NCBI GenBank assembly: GCA_946902875.1
Contig: OX336345.1
Span: 12,989,395-13,053,394 of the forward strand
Source of the DNA: Nematopogon swammerdamellus
Taxonomy: Eukaryota > Arthropoda > Insecta > Lepidoptera > Adelidae
Direction of reading: 5' to 3'
DNA length: 64,000 bases
A program made the position numbers and the translations under genes. Shown here one piece after another: positions 23,128-34,110 of the stretch (positions are counted from its first letter, which is position 1; the number at the start of each line of letters is the position of its first letter). The notes below the pieces were generated by a model. That model had not been told where the DNA came from, made no database searches, and was given only the letters and a program-made list of their open reading frames with translations.

Positions 23128-23480
23128 AGCCTCGGTAGCTCAGTGGTGCGATCGGTCGACTGTCGATTGTGATCATAAGCACGCATGGGCGCGGTCAGTA
23201 GTACTTGGATGGGTGACCTCTCGACCGTTAGAGGCTGACCGTGGTTCGGATTCCACGTAAAACTGTAGGTCCCTTCCCTTCTCACCTTACTAGGATTTAA
23301 CCCGCCCGGATTGGAACCACCGCACTGAATTAAAAGTCGGTCGTAACAGCTATGTAAATAGTTCGTGTTTTCCGTCTAGTTCAGTGTAGCCGGTACGACC
23401 GAAAGGAATCACTGACATGGCACCTAGTTCACCAAGGTGCTTGTAGGTGCTGTAGCCAACAGTATCAAATTTCCATTAAA
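23128..23480 (+). mobile_element. SINE with a tRNA/5S rRNA chimeric head
   Basis: The head contains a tRNA-like A box (GGTAGCTCAGTGG). From 23171 to 23218 it carries a block closely matching the internal control region of 5S rRNA: GGGCGCGGTCAGTA, ACTTGGATGGGTGACC. A GGTTCGGATTCC box follows. The body from GTAAAACTGTAGGTC onward matches the tRNA-headed SINE at 8830-9207 even though the heads differ. A 3' A-run follows near 23477. A minus-strand copy is at 61680-61935. 5S-related SINEs have been reported in moths, from memory. Confidence 0.8.
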
Positions 23481-25094
23481 AAAAATCTAGTAAAAAGTTT
23501 CTCGCAAGAGTTTGATGGTCAGGAGTATAATGTTTGGCTGATATAGCGATATCATAGATTATGAAAAATATCTACCAATAGGGTAAAACCTTCGATCATA
23601 AAAACTATTTTTTCCGTCTACGGGTAAAACGTTTCTAGTTTAGGTAATTTGAATTTAGGTGATAGGATTAAGAAAATGCAAATCTTCAATAAACTTTTTT
23701 AAATTAAAAAATAAATAAATTGTACATTTACCAGATTAGTTTTCGATAGGTTTAATGCAGTTGCCTGTACTCAATTTAATCAAATAAATGTTCTCATCCT
23801 AGCTATGAAGAACCCACTGATTAAACCACGGAACAGACACTACTCGATGGATTAGATGCACCTTTATAGCGCGGGGCATGTTTGACCTCATTGTGGCGAG
23901 CAGTTGGTAACGCACGGGGTGCAGATAGGTCACCGGGGAGCGATGGCTCACCGTTAGCAGCTAATTGAGCGTCGAATGCATTCGCGACCCCCGGAGTAAG
24001 TAGGTCGACTCTAGAAACCTTTTACTCTATTATAAAGGGATAAGGTCGCTTTTAGATAAGATTAGCGCGATGTAAGTATGTTCATTCTTCCTGGAAGTCA
24101 CGAGAAATAGATGAGAATACAACATTCTTGAGCAAGTCTTATGTCTCAATCATTTTCAATCGTTGGTGAGTAAGAGTGTCATGTGTACAAATCGTAAACT
24201 GGTACACGTGCACTTTTCTTTTAAATCGAAATGCTACCTAGATTATTTTACATAAGATGTTATCCGTGCCCGTACGTAGTACCTAACTAGTATCTCATCT
24301 GTGCCCCTCTAGGTACGTCGGTTGTGTGTGTGTTTGTTGAAGGTAGAAGATGGGAGGTGATGTAGGGGTTATCGCGGGGAGAAGGTGTTGAATAAATTGA
24401 GGTCACGCGCCTCCGCGTGATAACTCGATTTTAGAAAAGGTTCGAGAAGAAATATTTGGATCGAGTTAAGGCATTTTGAGCGCGCGGGTAGCTTGTGAAT
24501 GAGCCGTTCGTGTGTTTTATTATTATTATATTATTTCAGCCATCTAACCTCGTCGTCTAACCACACGATCGGAAAATATTTGTAATATTTACTTAGGTAC
24601 TGTCTGAGATCTTTTCTTGTTAATTTCACTACCACCACAGAACTTCAAAAGTAATCTTAGATTGATTTGCTTAAATTGAAATGTGAACGTACTTACTAAA
24701 AAGTTGAATGTTCCAAGTGTTATATAAAGAAGAAGAAAACACTTTCAAATATAATATAGACAGAATGAAAATTCAAGAGAATATGAAGTGTATTACCGAC
24801 CGAGTCATTCCCTGAACATGTGGAAATTATACAATATATTTTACTTAATAAAGCCGTTATAATTACACTAACATTAAAATTATTATATAAAATTTATAAC
24901 ATCCATATCCACCGAAACCTCCGTCACTGCCGCAGTACCCAAAAACTAGCCACGTTGCCCGGTGACTGGTTTTAATTTGATTTTAATTAATACAGCCTTC
25001 ATAGGTATAGGATAATGATGATTCTTGTGATAATTTTTACGGTTCCATCTTCGTCATTTAGTATTTTCACCACACATATCCTATTTCTAGGCTC
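23481..25094. other. Unannotated AT-rich sequence
   Basis: No gene or repeat that I can support. Confidence 0.4.
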
Positions 25095-25497
25095 TACAGG
25101 TTGTTTTATGACCATATGTCATACATAAAGTAAACCAGGTACTCCTGAGCCTATTTGGAGCAAAAAGTTAGATGATATTTTGTTCTACGGTGAACTTTTT
25201 TTTTCCATACTAAACTAAATAAAGACACTCCATTTACGAAATGCTCCCGTGTGAATAGACCGATGAAGATGTGCGGGCGTCGACAAAGCACAGAGCGGAG
25301 CGGCAACGTCGCATCGCAATGTAGCGAGCGTCGTCGGCTCGGTCGCACTACCGTAGTATTTTGCGCGCGAAAACGAATTTAATTAATAACTCCTTAATTA
25401 AGGCATATCTGACAAAAATTTACTGGGCCTTTTAGACTTAAAATTAGTCAAGGAATCACTGGTTTACTCTATGACCTATATCATTAAACACCCTGTA
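25095..25497. mobile_element. Non-coding element with imperfect terminal inverted repeats
   Basis: The left end (TACAGGTTGTTTTATGA and further, to about 25138) is an imperfect reverse complement of the right end (ending ACACCCTGTA at 25497). Both include TAAAGTAAACCAG-like sequence (TAGAGTAAACCAG on the right). The interior encodes no transposase and has a CG-rich core at 25255-25350. It is MITE-like; the superfamily is not determined because a target duplication is not obvious. Confidence 0.55.
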
Positions 25498-28209
25498 TAA
25501 CCTGGGGAAAACCCCGATGGAATATTCCGAACTTTCCAGAGCCAAGAAGCCCTGCAAAAACGAAAAGTTTTAACCGACAACCAGCTTGCTTGACCTTTTC
25601 ATGTAATAAGTAGGTATATTCGACTACTCGTACACTTCACGAACTTCTTCGTGCTCAAATTTATCGCTGGTAACGACCAATAAAATTGCGTGTTTCTAGG
25701 CTTTCAAGAGAAATAAATGTTAGCTAACTAATCTAATAACTTACTATAAATGTGCAATAAATAGACATACTTTCACCACGCGCACGCTTTCGTGGCATTT
25801 TAATAGTTTCTTACTTTGAATTGCGTGACTACGAACATTTTTTCACGCAAATGGAACATACCTCTCTAACATTCTTCGCCTATTAAGAAACTTAAAAAAA
25901 AAATATTTAGTTGTGGATCACGTCTTAAATGTGCCCAGGCTAATGCGTAATGTCGCAGTAAACTATAATTTGAGAACCGCGACCACGGTTTTGAGTTTCG
26001 CGACCGAGTTTCGTCCTTACAACATAATGTTTAAATCCGCCAGAGTCATCAGATACATAGGAGCGGATGAGTGTGAATTTCCAAGCGGTTCAACCCCCTG
26101 TTCGAATATTGCTCTATCGGAACCGTCAATGGCGCCGGTCGACCGACCGCCAGTTTCAATAGACCGCCGAACGAGAGTGCCGGACCCGCTCGTCAGACTC
26201 TCATTCAATATAAGTTCAAGTACACTTGCTCAAATTCAGATTTTGCAAGTATAGCACGCGCATTGCGTGTTGGAAGCACGCGTGTTGGAAGAGTTTACGC
26301 ATGTATGTCTCCATACGAAATTGACGTCATGCATCATACAAGTCTAGACTCAATATAATGCCATCTATGTATGTATGTAGATGCGTCCGAAACGAATTAT
26401 GAAATTGACAACGAACAATTTGCTGCTACGTGTTAACACAGATGTAGTTACTATTGTCGCTTTAATTTTGGATTGTTTATCGTCGCCAGTGAAAGTGAAC
26501 CGATGAAAGCTTATAAGAAATTATCGCGATATTTTAATCAGTACTCTACTATGCCGTTCTCACTGCAATCACCGCATCTCCGCAACACGGCGCCATGTGC
26601 CGACACGTCGCGCTACGAGTGTGAGCTGCCAATCAATCCATTTGTCGAGTCGCGTCGTCGTGGTTGTTGCTAGGGTCGGATGCACACGAATCAATACCTT
26701 GATAATACAAATGCGCGGATGATATTGGTCATTTGGGTTGTGTCACGTCACCTTCGTCCAGGTCATATCGTATGCATAGAGTGGTTATAATATTCAAGAG
26801 AATTAATTATATGTGCGAGTACTTTAAATTTGTTTTTGTCAGGAATAATTTTATGTTTCCGTAACATCGTGCCCCCAACATTTGAATACAAAAACTCAAC
26901 GTTAATAATATTAATTTATTGTTAACTTCTACTATTACTGCCTGAATTTATCATTACTAATAAATTATTATAAATAATTATAAATTATTATCCTAAGAGC
27001 AGAATATACTCGTACAAAGTTGAAATTATATTTACGCACTAACCAAACATAATACTGCAACCTTCCCTCGCTCAAACTCGTTAATATGTTACTTTGACGC
27101 CTTTGATGTTAATCTTTTACAAAGACTTTTACACAGGCATATTATGTGTCGGTGACAAGCATACCGCGGCGTCCGTTGACATTTTTTAATCGACTTTCAC
27201 ACATTCATTACCTCTCTAAAGAGATAAAATGTATGCTCTCGGCTTCGCTCGCACAAGTGAGGATGTGACTAGAGATAAATCAATGTTTTACACTATTATT
27301 ACATCGCCCTCGTCCTAATTATCCAGATAGTCTGCAGCGCCCTCTACCGACATGTGACGGGCTGGGCGGCGCGCGGTGTCGGGGCGGGGAGGGGCGGGGA
27401 GGCACTGAGTGCTAGCTGCCAATCAATGTAAATGACACGAGAGCCCCGGGTCAGGCCGAGGACCCGTGCGTTAATTAAAAACATCGCGGGACGCATCCGT
27501 CCGAGTGTGTGCTGTGCACGCGATCATATATAACGTTTACTTATCTAAATTATAAAACAAATAAAACATTAAAAATTGCTTTATTTCAGAAAAATATTAA
27601 ATGCTTAATATTCAGTCTCTTCCTCCTGAACTAGATAGAATATTATGTCTTTGTCAGTCAGTCTTGGTAATTTTATTTTGATATTTTTATTAGTTGCCTA
27701 GGTGGACTAATAATTTGATTTTATTTGTTTCCTTATTTTAGCCAACTAGGGCCGTATAAAAATTAACTTAACTATATACTGAAATGAAGAAAAAGACAGT
27801 GAAGATCTTTTACACTAATATTTTAATTCAAACGTATTGTTATAGACAAGGTAGACTTGAAGAAATGTCACTCTTCAATAAAGGAAAGGAATTAGGAGAT
27901 ACCTATTGTAAGGTTTACTAGGTAAATGAGAATAAAAATAAAATATGTTTAAAGATGTTTTTGGCTAAATTATGTTAGAACTTACTTACAAAATAAGACG
28001 AGACGCGCTCGGGACGCAATAAAGAAGTTTGAAGACTACCTTCTGGCTGAGCTATAAACAGGCTTTTATAGACGCAGGAGTTGATGGCGTGAAAATGTGT
28101 CTTGAAGCTCGGTTCATTTCAGCACTAGGGGCTAGCGACATGCACTCGGGCTAATGTTTCTTGTGTGAAAGTTGGATTATCCACTGTGTCAGGTATTCTG
28201 GTTATTAAC
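25498..28209. other. Unannotated sequence
   Basis: AT-rich with a CG-rich patch at 27340-27480. No gene recognised. A 113-codon frame at 25913-26254 has no domain. A 13-mer (GCTGCCAATCAAT) occurs at 26625 and 27415. Confidence 0.4.
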
Positions 28210-28367
28210 TATAGCGCGGTTTTCTCAACCGTTCACTTCGAAAGAATGCGGCGCGCAACCTCCGCTCTCCGCCTCCACCGTACTGACGGGCAATTGCGGT
28301 GGCGGCGGAGAGCGGAGGGTGCGCGCCACATTCTTTCGAAGTGAACGGTTGAGAAAACCGCGCTATA
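28210..28367. mobile_element. Near-perfect 158-bp palindrome (71-bp arms, 16-nt loop)
   Basis: Arms 28210-28280 and 28297-28367 pair without any gap and differ at three of 71 positions. The outer end is TATAGCGCGG and its complement, and the inner part is CG-rich. It could be a palindromic MITE (with an apparent TA at each edge) or a hairpin RNA locus. No open frame of note except one created by the symmetry (28172-28477). Confidence 0.85.
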
Positions 28368-29764
28368 ACTCCCATGTAGTTGAAAATACGAATTATATCA
28401 GAATTATTGTTGAAAAATCGAAAAGGTCAGTAGATTACAATACACACTTTCGGGGCGCGATCGAATACTTCACTTGAACTGACAGACGCTTTTACATCAA
28501 CACACATGTGCACTAAACTGAAACGCCTTTGTGACTCTACACAGGCATTTCAGTTGACATTAATCTTACCTATTGCATGAATCTGTAGAAGGACCCTGCT
28601 AAGATGAGCGGTGGCGAGCCTGTCGCAGTTTAGCACGGCCTATAAGCATAATGTAATTTCGTCATAACGCACTTTACTTTCACCTCGACAAGTTGATGCC
28701 CCTTCTCTTTATTGATTTCCACGGAGTCACGTAAAACATGAAAGGCGCCCCCGCGCATTGTACACACACCATACATGTATGTACACAAAGCCATATAGGA
28801 ATGGAGCTGTTGAAGTATTCATGCACTTTGAACTAAGGTTCGCCCGCAGTCAACAGCTCGTCGCCAGCCCGCGGCCCCGACTATGCGCCGCCCGCCCCGA
28901 CTACGCGCCGCCCGCCCCGGCACTGCGCCGCCGCCCGCCCGAGCCCGCCTAGAGAGATCGAGGGCGGGATTGTGACAAGTTTAGATACCGGCTTGAAGGG
29001 GCGGGTGTAGTTGCATTTCGGTAAGTGAGGATGGGTTACGGGAACTAGAAAGGAATTTGTTAAAAGGATTGCATCAGCATTACATTATGAAAGTCACAGT
29101 ATTTTGCGCACACGATCGCCCAAACTGTCGTCCGACTGTGGTATTTTTGCAATTAGGTACGTGTTACCATACATGCAGTCTACTTAATATAAATCTTAAC
29201 ACACTGACATCTGTTATGAAAGTAATCGCGCTAAGAACAAAATTATGTATCCTTTTTGCCGTGCAAATATATGTACTTATGAAATTACTTTTAGCATGAA
29301 AGAAATTTATTCCAGTCAAGATTTTGTGTTCTATTGTTCTAGCCCTAGGGTTCATATTTGAATTTAATAAAAATCATAAATAAAATTTTAGTCGGCTAGG
29401 ATTGTACGAGTAAGTTCACAAAATGGATAGTTTAACATAGCAATAGCCGCTACGTATTGCTTGGTTGGAGGTTCGCGGTGTCGGCCGCGCGGGAAATCAT
29501 TGCACTGTGCGCACGCAGGTCTCTCTGCTCTACCCTCCGCCCAGGAGTGTAGTGACGTCACGAATAAACCCTAATATACCTCCGTAGGAATACAACATCT
29601 AAAAAAATATATGCAAAATGAAAAGAATAACAAAACAGCCGTACTCGTATATAGAAGTTGACAATTTATTTGTATTACGAATTTAAAAGAATAAAACAAT
29701 ACAAATAAAATAAAGCACCAGTGACATAGTTGTGAGCTTCATAATATGCATACATACTCGTACA
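28368..29764. other. Unannotated sequence
   Basis: No gene recognised. At 28850-28950 tandem CCGACTACGCGCCGCCCG-like units form a CG-rich patch. Around 28600-28650 there is a degraded match to the repeat at 29765-30185. Confidence 0.4.
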
Positions 29765-30185
29765 TACATACTACACCACACGCTGTATCCCGACAATCGG
29801 GGCAAGCAGAGTAATCAGTGTTATGTTGCAAGTACTCTTGTAAATTACAGCACAACACCGACCATCACGTTTAGCAATGTATTTATCGAACCGGATAGAA
29901 GAAATGGTGACAAGTTCGAGTGCAATCTGATTGCCATATTATGTATGATCAATAAATAATACAATATAATATTAGGACAAGATACATAACTATCAAGCAG
30001 CACGTAAGACACGAAGACCGACCTGCTGCATGACTCGGTGGAAGAACCGTGTTAAGGTGAGAGGTGGCTATCCTGTCGCCCTTTAGCACGGCACCTTGTC
30101 CTTATCCCTTAGTCGCCTTTTACGACATGCACGGGGAGAGATGCAGTAGGCTATTCTTTTTAAGTACCGCCCCCACGCGGTACTT
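29765..30185 (+). repeat. Dispersed repeat D, plus copy
   Basis: It pairs with 30745-31065 on the opposite strand. Shared blocks are CACGCTGTAT.CCGACAATCGGGG, AGTACTCTTG.AAATTACAGCACAACACCGA, CTGCTGCATGACTCGGTGGA, CACGGCACCTT and GCACGGGGAGAGATGCAGT. This copy holds an extra stretch of about 90 bp in its middle (29880-29970). It is a common type of dispersed sequence; the class is not resolved. Confidence 0.7.
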
Positions 30186-30744
30186 CATAATATTCTTCAA
30201 ATATGTATCTACTCGTACTTACATACTGTCATCTCATCTAATAACGTTGAATATAATTGTCCGTTAAAAATAAATATTCACAAGTTTATGTAAATATAGA
30301 TCCATAAATCTAATATGTCTGCGTACATATAGAAATATTAATATAAAAATTCAGTGATTTAAATATAGTGAAAATAATAATTAGTTGAACTGTACTACCG
30401 ACTATATTATATTGACTTTAGATCGGCTAGTAGGTATGCAAATGTTCAATAGCCATTGTGTTTGTTCTATTACAAAGCTCACGCGATCTCGCCGGGGAGT
30501 TGGATCTGCATCTACTTTGCTCCGGAACCATATCGACCCGCTTGTCTACGCAGATTGAAATAGTGTATTATTCATATGGCGACTTGGATCGAATATAGGG
30601 GAGGAGGGATACGGAGAGTATCGCCAAAGGCGATCGCACTGACAAGAGTTTGGCGGAGTCTATTTTGGTGTCAATATTGAAAGACTGTTTAGTTTTTGCC
30701 ATTTCAATTTCGCTTTTTTCAATCATGATTAAAATCTTGTACGT
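30186..30744. other. Spacer between inverted D repeats
   Basis: AT-rich, no gene or repeat recognised. Together with the flanking copies it forms a potential large stem-loop. Confidence 0.4.
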
Positions 30745-31065
30745 GGGGCCGGTACTTAAAACAAAAGTGCCCCACTGCATCTCTCCCCGTGCATGTAATA
30801 GGAGAAGGTGCCGTGCTAAAAGGCGACAGGGTAGCCACCTCTCACCTTGGCACGGTCCTTCCACCGAGTCATGCAGCAGGGTTGTCATTCATGCTTCTTG
30901 CCTTACTTGCTGCTTCATAGTTCTAATACATTGTCCTAATACATTGCTAAATGTGGTGATCGGTGTTGTGCTGTAATTTGCAAGAGTACTTGGACAACAC
31001 CGATTACTCTGCTTACCCCGATTGTCGGTATACAGCGTGTGGTATGTATGTATGTGATAGCGGGG
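30745..31065 (-). repeat. Dispersed repeat D, minus copy
   Basis: Inverted partner of 29765-30185. It lacks the extra middle stretch and differs by small changes. Short open frames over it on both strands are shadows. Confidence 0.7.
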
Positions 31066-31132
31066 TGCATCACAGAGACGGCTGTCGTACTGAGGTGGTG
31101 ATGAGAGTGTACTATTATGATACATTTTACAT

Positions 31133-31212
31133 ATCATCATCATCATCAGCCTGTATCGGTCCACTGCTGGACATATGCCTCTCCCAAGGCACGCCACCAC
31201 ACGCGGTCTTCC
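31133..31212 (-). mobile_element. RTE-type LINE 3' end, minus strand
   Basis: In reverse complement the frame reads DRVWWRALGEAYVQQWTDTG-stop followed by TGATGATGATGAT, the canonical RTE C-terminus and tail. It is a short 5'-truncated copy related to 10581-10726. Confidence 0.75.
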
Positions 31213-33601
31213 GCTATACATAATAAGTATGTATTACATAATATATTAGCCACAAATTGCGGAAAGGAGAATCTGATAGTTCTATGGTTATCACTAATGT
31301 GGATTTTCTCACGGACACAGAAGAGATTATGTATGTCCGCGAGATAATATTAATATTAGCAGAATCAGAAGATAATCCTGCTGCCCGCAATGCACTAATC
31401 TATTTTACCTACAGATTTATAGTATCATGAAAAGTGTCAATGCTTTGAACAATCTCTTGATGTCAGCAAACGTTTTATCTGAAACGTCGAAAGGAAAGTA
31501 GCCTATGTTTCAGGTTTGAAGATTTGGTAATAGTAAGATTTAAGTATGATATAAGAAACTTTGAATATTACACATTTTTTATATCATTTACAAATAAATA
31601 CCCTTGATATCAGCCATCGGGCCTCAATATTTGGCATTCAATACAAGCACTACATATTGGGTATAGGTTTATTTTCTCAGTTTCTCACTTTCAGCACCCG
31701 CTACTTACTTACAAAGTGTTGTATGTGTGCTTCCGCCATCACTCCAGCCTGGTTCCGTTTGTGTTTTGAATGTAGCTTCTTGTTCGTCTACGTTTGTAGA
31801 AATACTCTTGCATGCGCTCGCCTATTAGAATTGTTTCGTCGGGAATTCAGCCCGTTTGCGTTGCAGTAACAGTTGCAGCTCTTTCCAAGATAAAACTTTA
31901 GGAAGAATGGAATTATGTTGCTGAATCAAAAGCAGACATGTCATAATTGTATAACGTTTTCTCTTAGTATTTCTTGAGTTGTATTTTCTTATCAACCAAT
32001 AACTCTTTTTTGGAAACAATTTCAATTTCAACATTTGCTTTGCTTTTTGCAACATTGATTGCTTAAATTGTGCAGAAAGAGGGAAAATTATCCTAAAAAG
32101 TAATTCAATGTATAACAGTGAAATTGCCCCTTATTCGCTAAGCTCGTTTTGTTGAATTATGAAATTATTATACAACTACTTTTTTTTCTGAAATTATTAG
32201 CTCCATTCACAACGCAAGACAATAAACCCAACTCTCTCAATACTACTACAAGTCATATATTCGTAACATATAGCATGACAATTGTTCATATTTCTCCCCA
32301 ACAAACAAACGCCATCACACGCGCTCCGTTTCGGCACAGCAGCGATCGGAATCAGCCGTCACGAGACCGGGGCGGCATTCCGGTGAGCAGGGCGCGCAGT
32401 CACGACATGTAATATGTCGTGATTCAACACGAGTCGCGCCCTCGCCTTATAAACTGTCGACGAAATATGCTAGAATGGTACATAAACGCTTTGGACTTAT
32501 TCTGCGGTACACAAATATGGAAATATAAAATAAATAAAATATGTTTATTTCCTAATTCAATCCCTTTCTTGGAATGATATGTTATTTATTATAGCGTTTT
32601 CATACACGCACCCTCAAGCTAATATAATCGGTTGGAGAGGTAAATAAGTATACAAATTGAACTCCAAATCTATATTTTCTCGCGTCTACCTACAACGTCT
32701 ATCTAATTGTATTTGTACAATTTTGTAGCTAGCCTTCGAGAAAACGAGGCGAGGACAGATTGCGTAAGAGCAGTGGGAACGCGAGCCCCGCTTAATTTCC
32801 CTACAAAACAATTTTGTAAACATGTTACCACGAAAGGACGCCTAATAAAACACTCGCGGTCGTAAAAACCGAACCAAAGTCTTATGATAAAAATACGTGC
32901 TAACATAGTTTCACGAAACGCATGTGGGATCAGCAGTCGCGCCGGCAGCGATGGCGGCGTCGGTCTTGGGCTCGCGTGCTACGTCGTGTCGGAGGGAGCT
33001 ATAAAGAAAAAACAAATCACAAAAAGACGAAACAAAAAGTCGTATAACAGAAGCGAACGGTCGGTGCAGCAATCATAAAACCGTATGTAGGTACCACTTA
33101 TTATGTACAGCTGGCGGTTCACGGAGCTGCAATTACTTAAGTACGGCACTCCATGTCACTCTATAAAATACCATGTCGACTGTGTGGACTGGAGGTGCAC
33201 CTGTAGGTGCAACCTTGTATGGCTCAGTATAATTCCTTAAAACCTCTTCAAATCGTTCCAAATTATAATGATGAATAACGATATGATACGAGCATGTCGA
33301 CTTTCAAAGCGTACGTATGTATGTACGTCTAAAAAGCTTGATATAATTTTATTTAATTTATTACACCTAAACAGCAAAATTTATAAACATTTTATACAAG
33401 TAACCAGTCTTGCAGTAGTCGCCAAAGGTGTGTAACATTTATTTCACACTCTGTTTGTAAAATCACAGTTGACAGCTGTTGACATGCGCCAACTTCACTC
33501 ACAAAATCACTTCACTTCCTTAACGCATTTCCGCTTCATTCGCAAAATTACAGCTCATACCGAGAGAAAAGATGTCAGCCATCAAGAAAAAAAATACAGT
33601 C
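31213..33601. other. Unannotated AT-rich sequence
   Basis: No recognised gene. A minus-strand frame at 31825-32055 (76 codons, basic, lysine-rich) and an overlapping plus frame at 31561-31869 have no motif I can name. A small stem (TCACGACAT / ATGTCGTGA) is at 32399-32421. Confidence 0.4.
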
Positions 33602-33606
33602 CCAAT

Positions 33607-33674
33607 TGTCACATAGGATATGGCAACATTGATATGTATGAATAATCTGTCTGCGACTTGCAAATAAAACATGG
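33607..33674 (+). repeat. 5' LTR remnant
   Basis: First 68 bp of the LTR, beginning TGTCACATAGG, identical to 33974-34041. It stops at AAAACATGG, where it is joined directly to pol sequence. Confidence 0.85.
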
Positions 33675-33695
33675 TTCATAGTACAAGTAGGTCCT

Positions 33696-33926
33696 GAACC
33701 ACGGTCCTATACCATAAGAGGTCCAGAAGGAACCTTCCGCAGGAACAGGCAACACATAATTAAACATCCAGTGCAGGATCAAATTGCACAAGTATCCCCA
33801 AAGGTACCCCAGTCTGAACCTGAATTCCAAATTGATAATGATAGACCGGAAGCTATTTCAGAAACACCTAAACGATTCACTAGGTATGGTCGTGAGATCA
33901 AAAGGCCTGTAAGTCTTGATTTGTAA
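33696..33926 (+). pseudogene. Ty3/Gypsy pol C-terminus (integrase tail)
   Basis: Seventy-six codons plus TAA read EPRSYTIRGPEGTFRRNRQH at the start and RYGREIKRPVSLDL-stop at the end. PRSY...G...RRNRxH is the conserved C-terminal domain of Gypsy-type integrases, and a final basic RxGRxxKxPxxLxL is the usual pol ending. The integrase zinc finger and DDE core are absent because of the internal deletion, so it cannot be functional. The stop is followed closely by the polypurine tract, as in intact elements. Confidence 0.8.
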
Positions 33927-33961
33927 TAAATAATAATATTAGCTATTGTCATTATCATTGT

Positions 33962-33973
33962 AAAAAAGGGAGA
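33962..33973 (+). promoter_or_regulatory. Polypurine tract
   Basis: AAAAAAGGGAGA directly precedes the 3' LTR and serves as plus-strand primer in LTR retrotransposons. Confidence 0.8.
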
Positions 33974-34105
33974 TGTCACATAGGATATGGCAACATTGAT
34001 ATGTATGAATAATCTGTCTGCGACTTGCAAATAAAACATGGCGACTAGTCAAACGTTATTTTATTATCACATCCTTCTCACAAGTATATCGTCGGCAATC
34101 TAACA
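33974..34105 (+). repeat. 3' LTR (132 bp)
   Basis: Starts TGTCAC and ends TAACA, so it has TG...CA termini. It contains AATAAA (within GCAAATAAAAC) as a likely polyadenylation signal and is followed by the target duplication CCAAT. Short for a Gypsy LTR. Confidence 0.8.
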
Positions 34106-34110
34106 CCAAT

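Larger units (their letters stand above)
33602..34110 (+). mobile_element. Internally deleted Ty3/Gypsy LTR retrotransposon
   Basis: The element runs from the 5-bp target duplication CCAAT (33602-33606) to its copy CCAAT (34106-34110). In order it holds a truncated 5' LTR (33607-33674), the last part of pol (33696-33926), a polypurine tract (33962-33973) and a complete 3' LTR (33974-34105). PBS, gag, protease, RT and most of integrase are deleted. The 68 bp shared by the two LTRs are identical, so the element is young or the deleted form was itself copied. Confidence 0.85.

Noticed and set aside
23171..23218. A 5S rRNA gene
   Set aside because: Only the internal promoter region matches, and it lies inside a SINE that recurs at 61680-61935.
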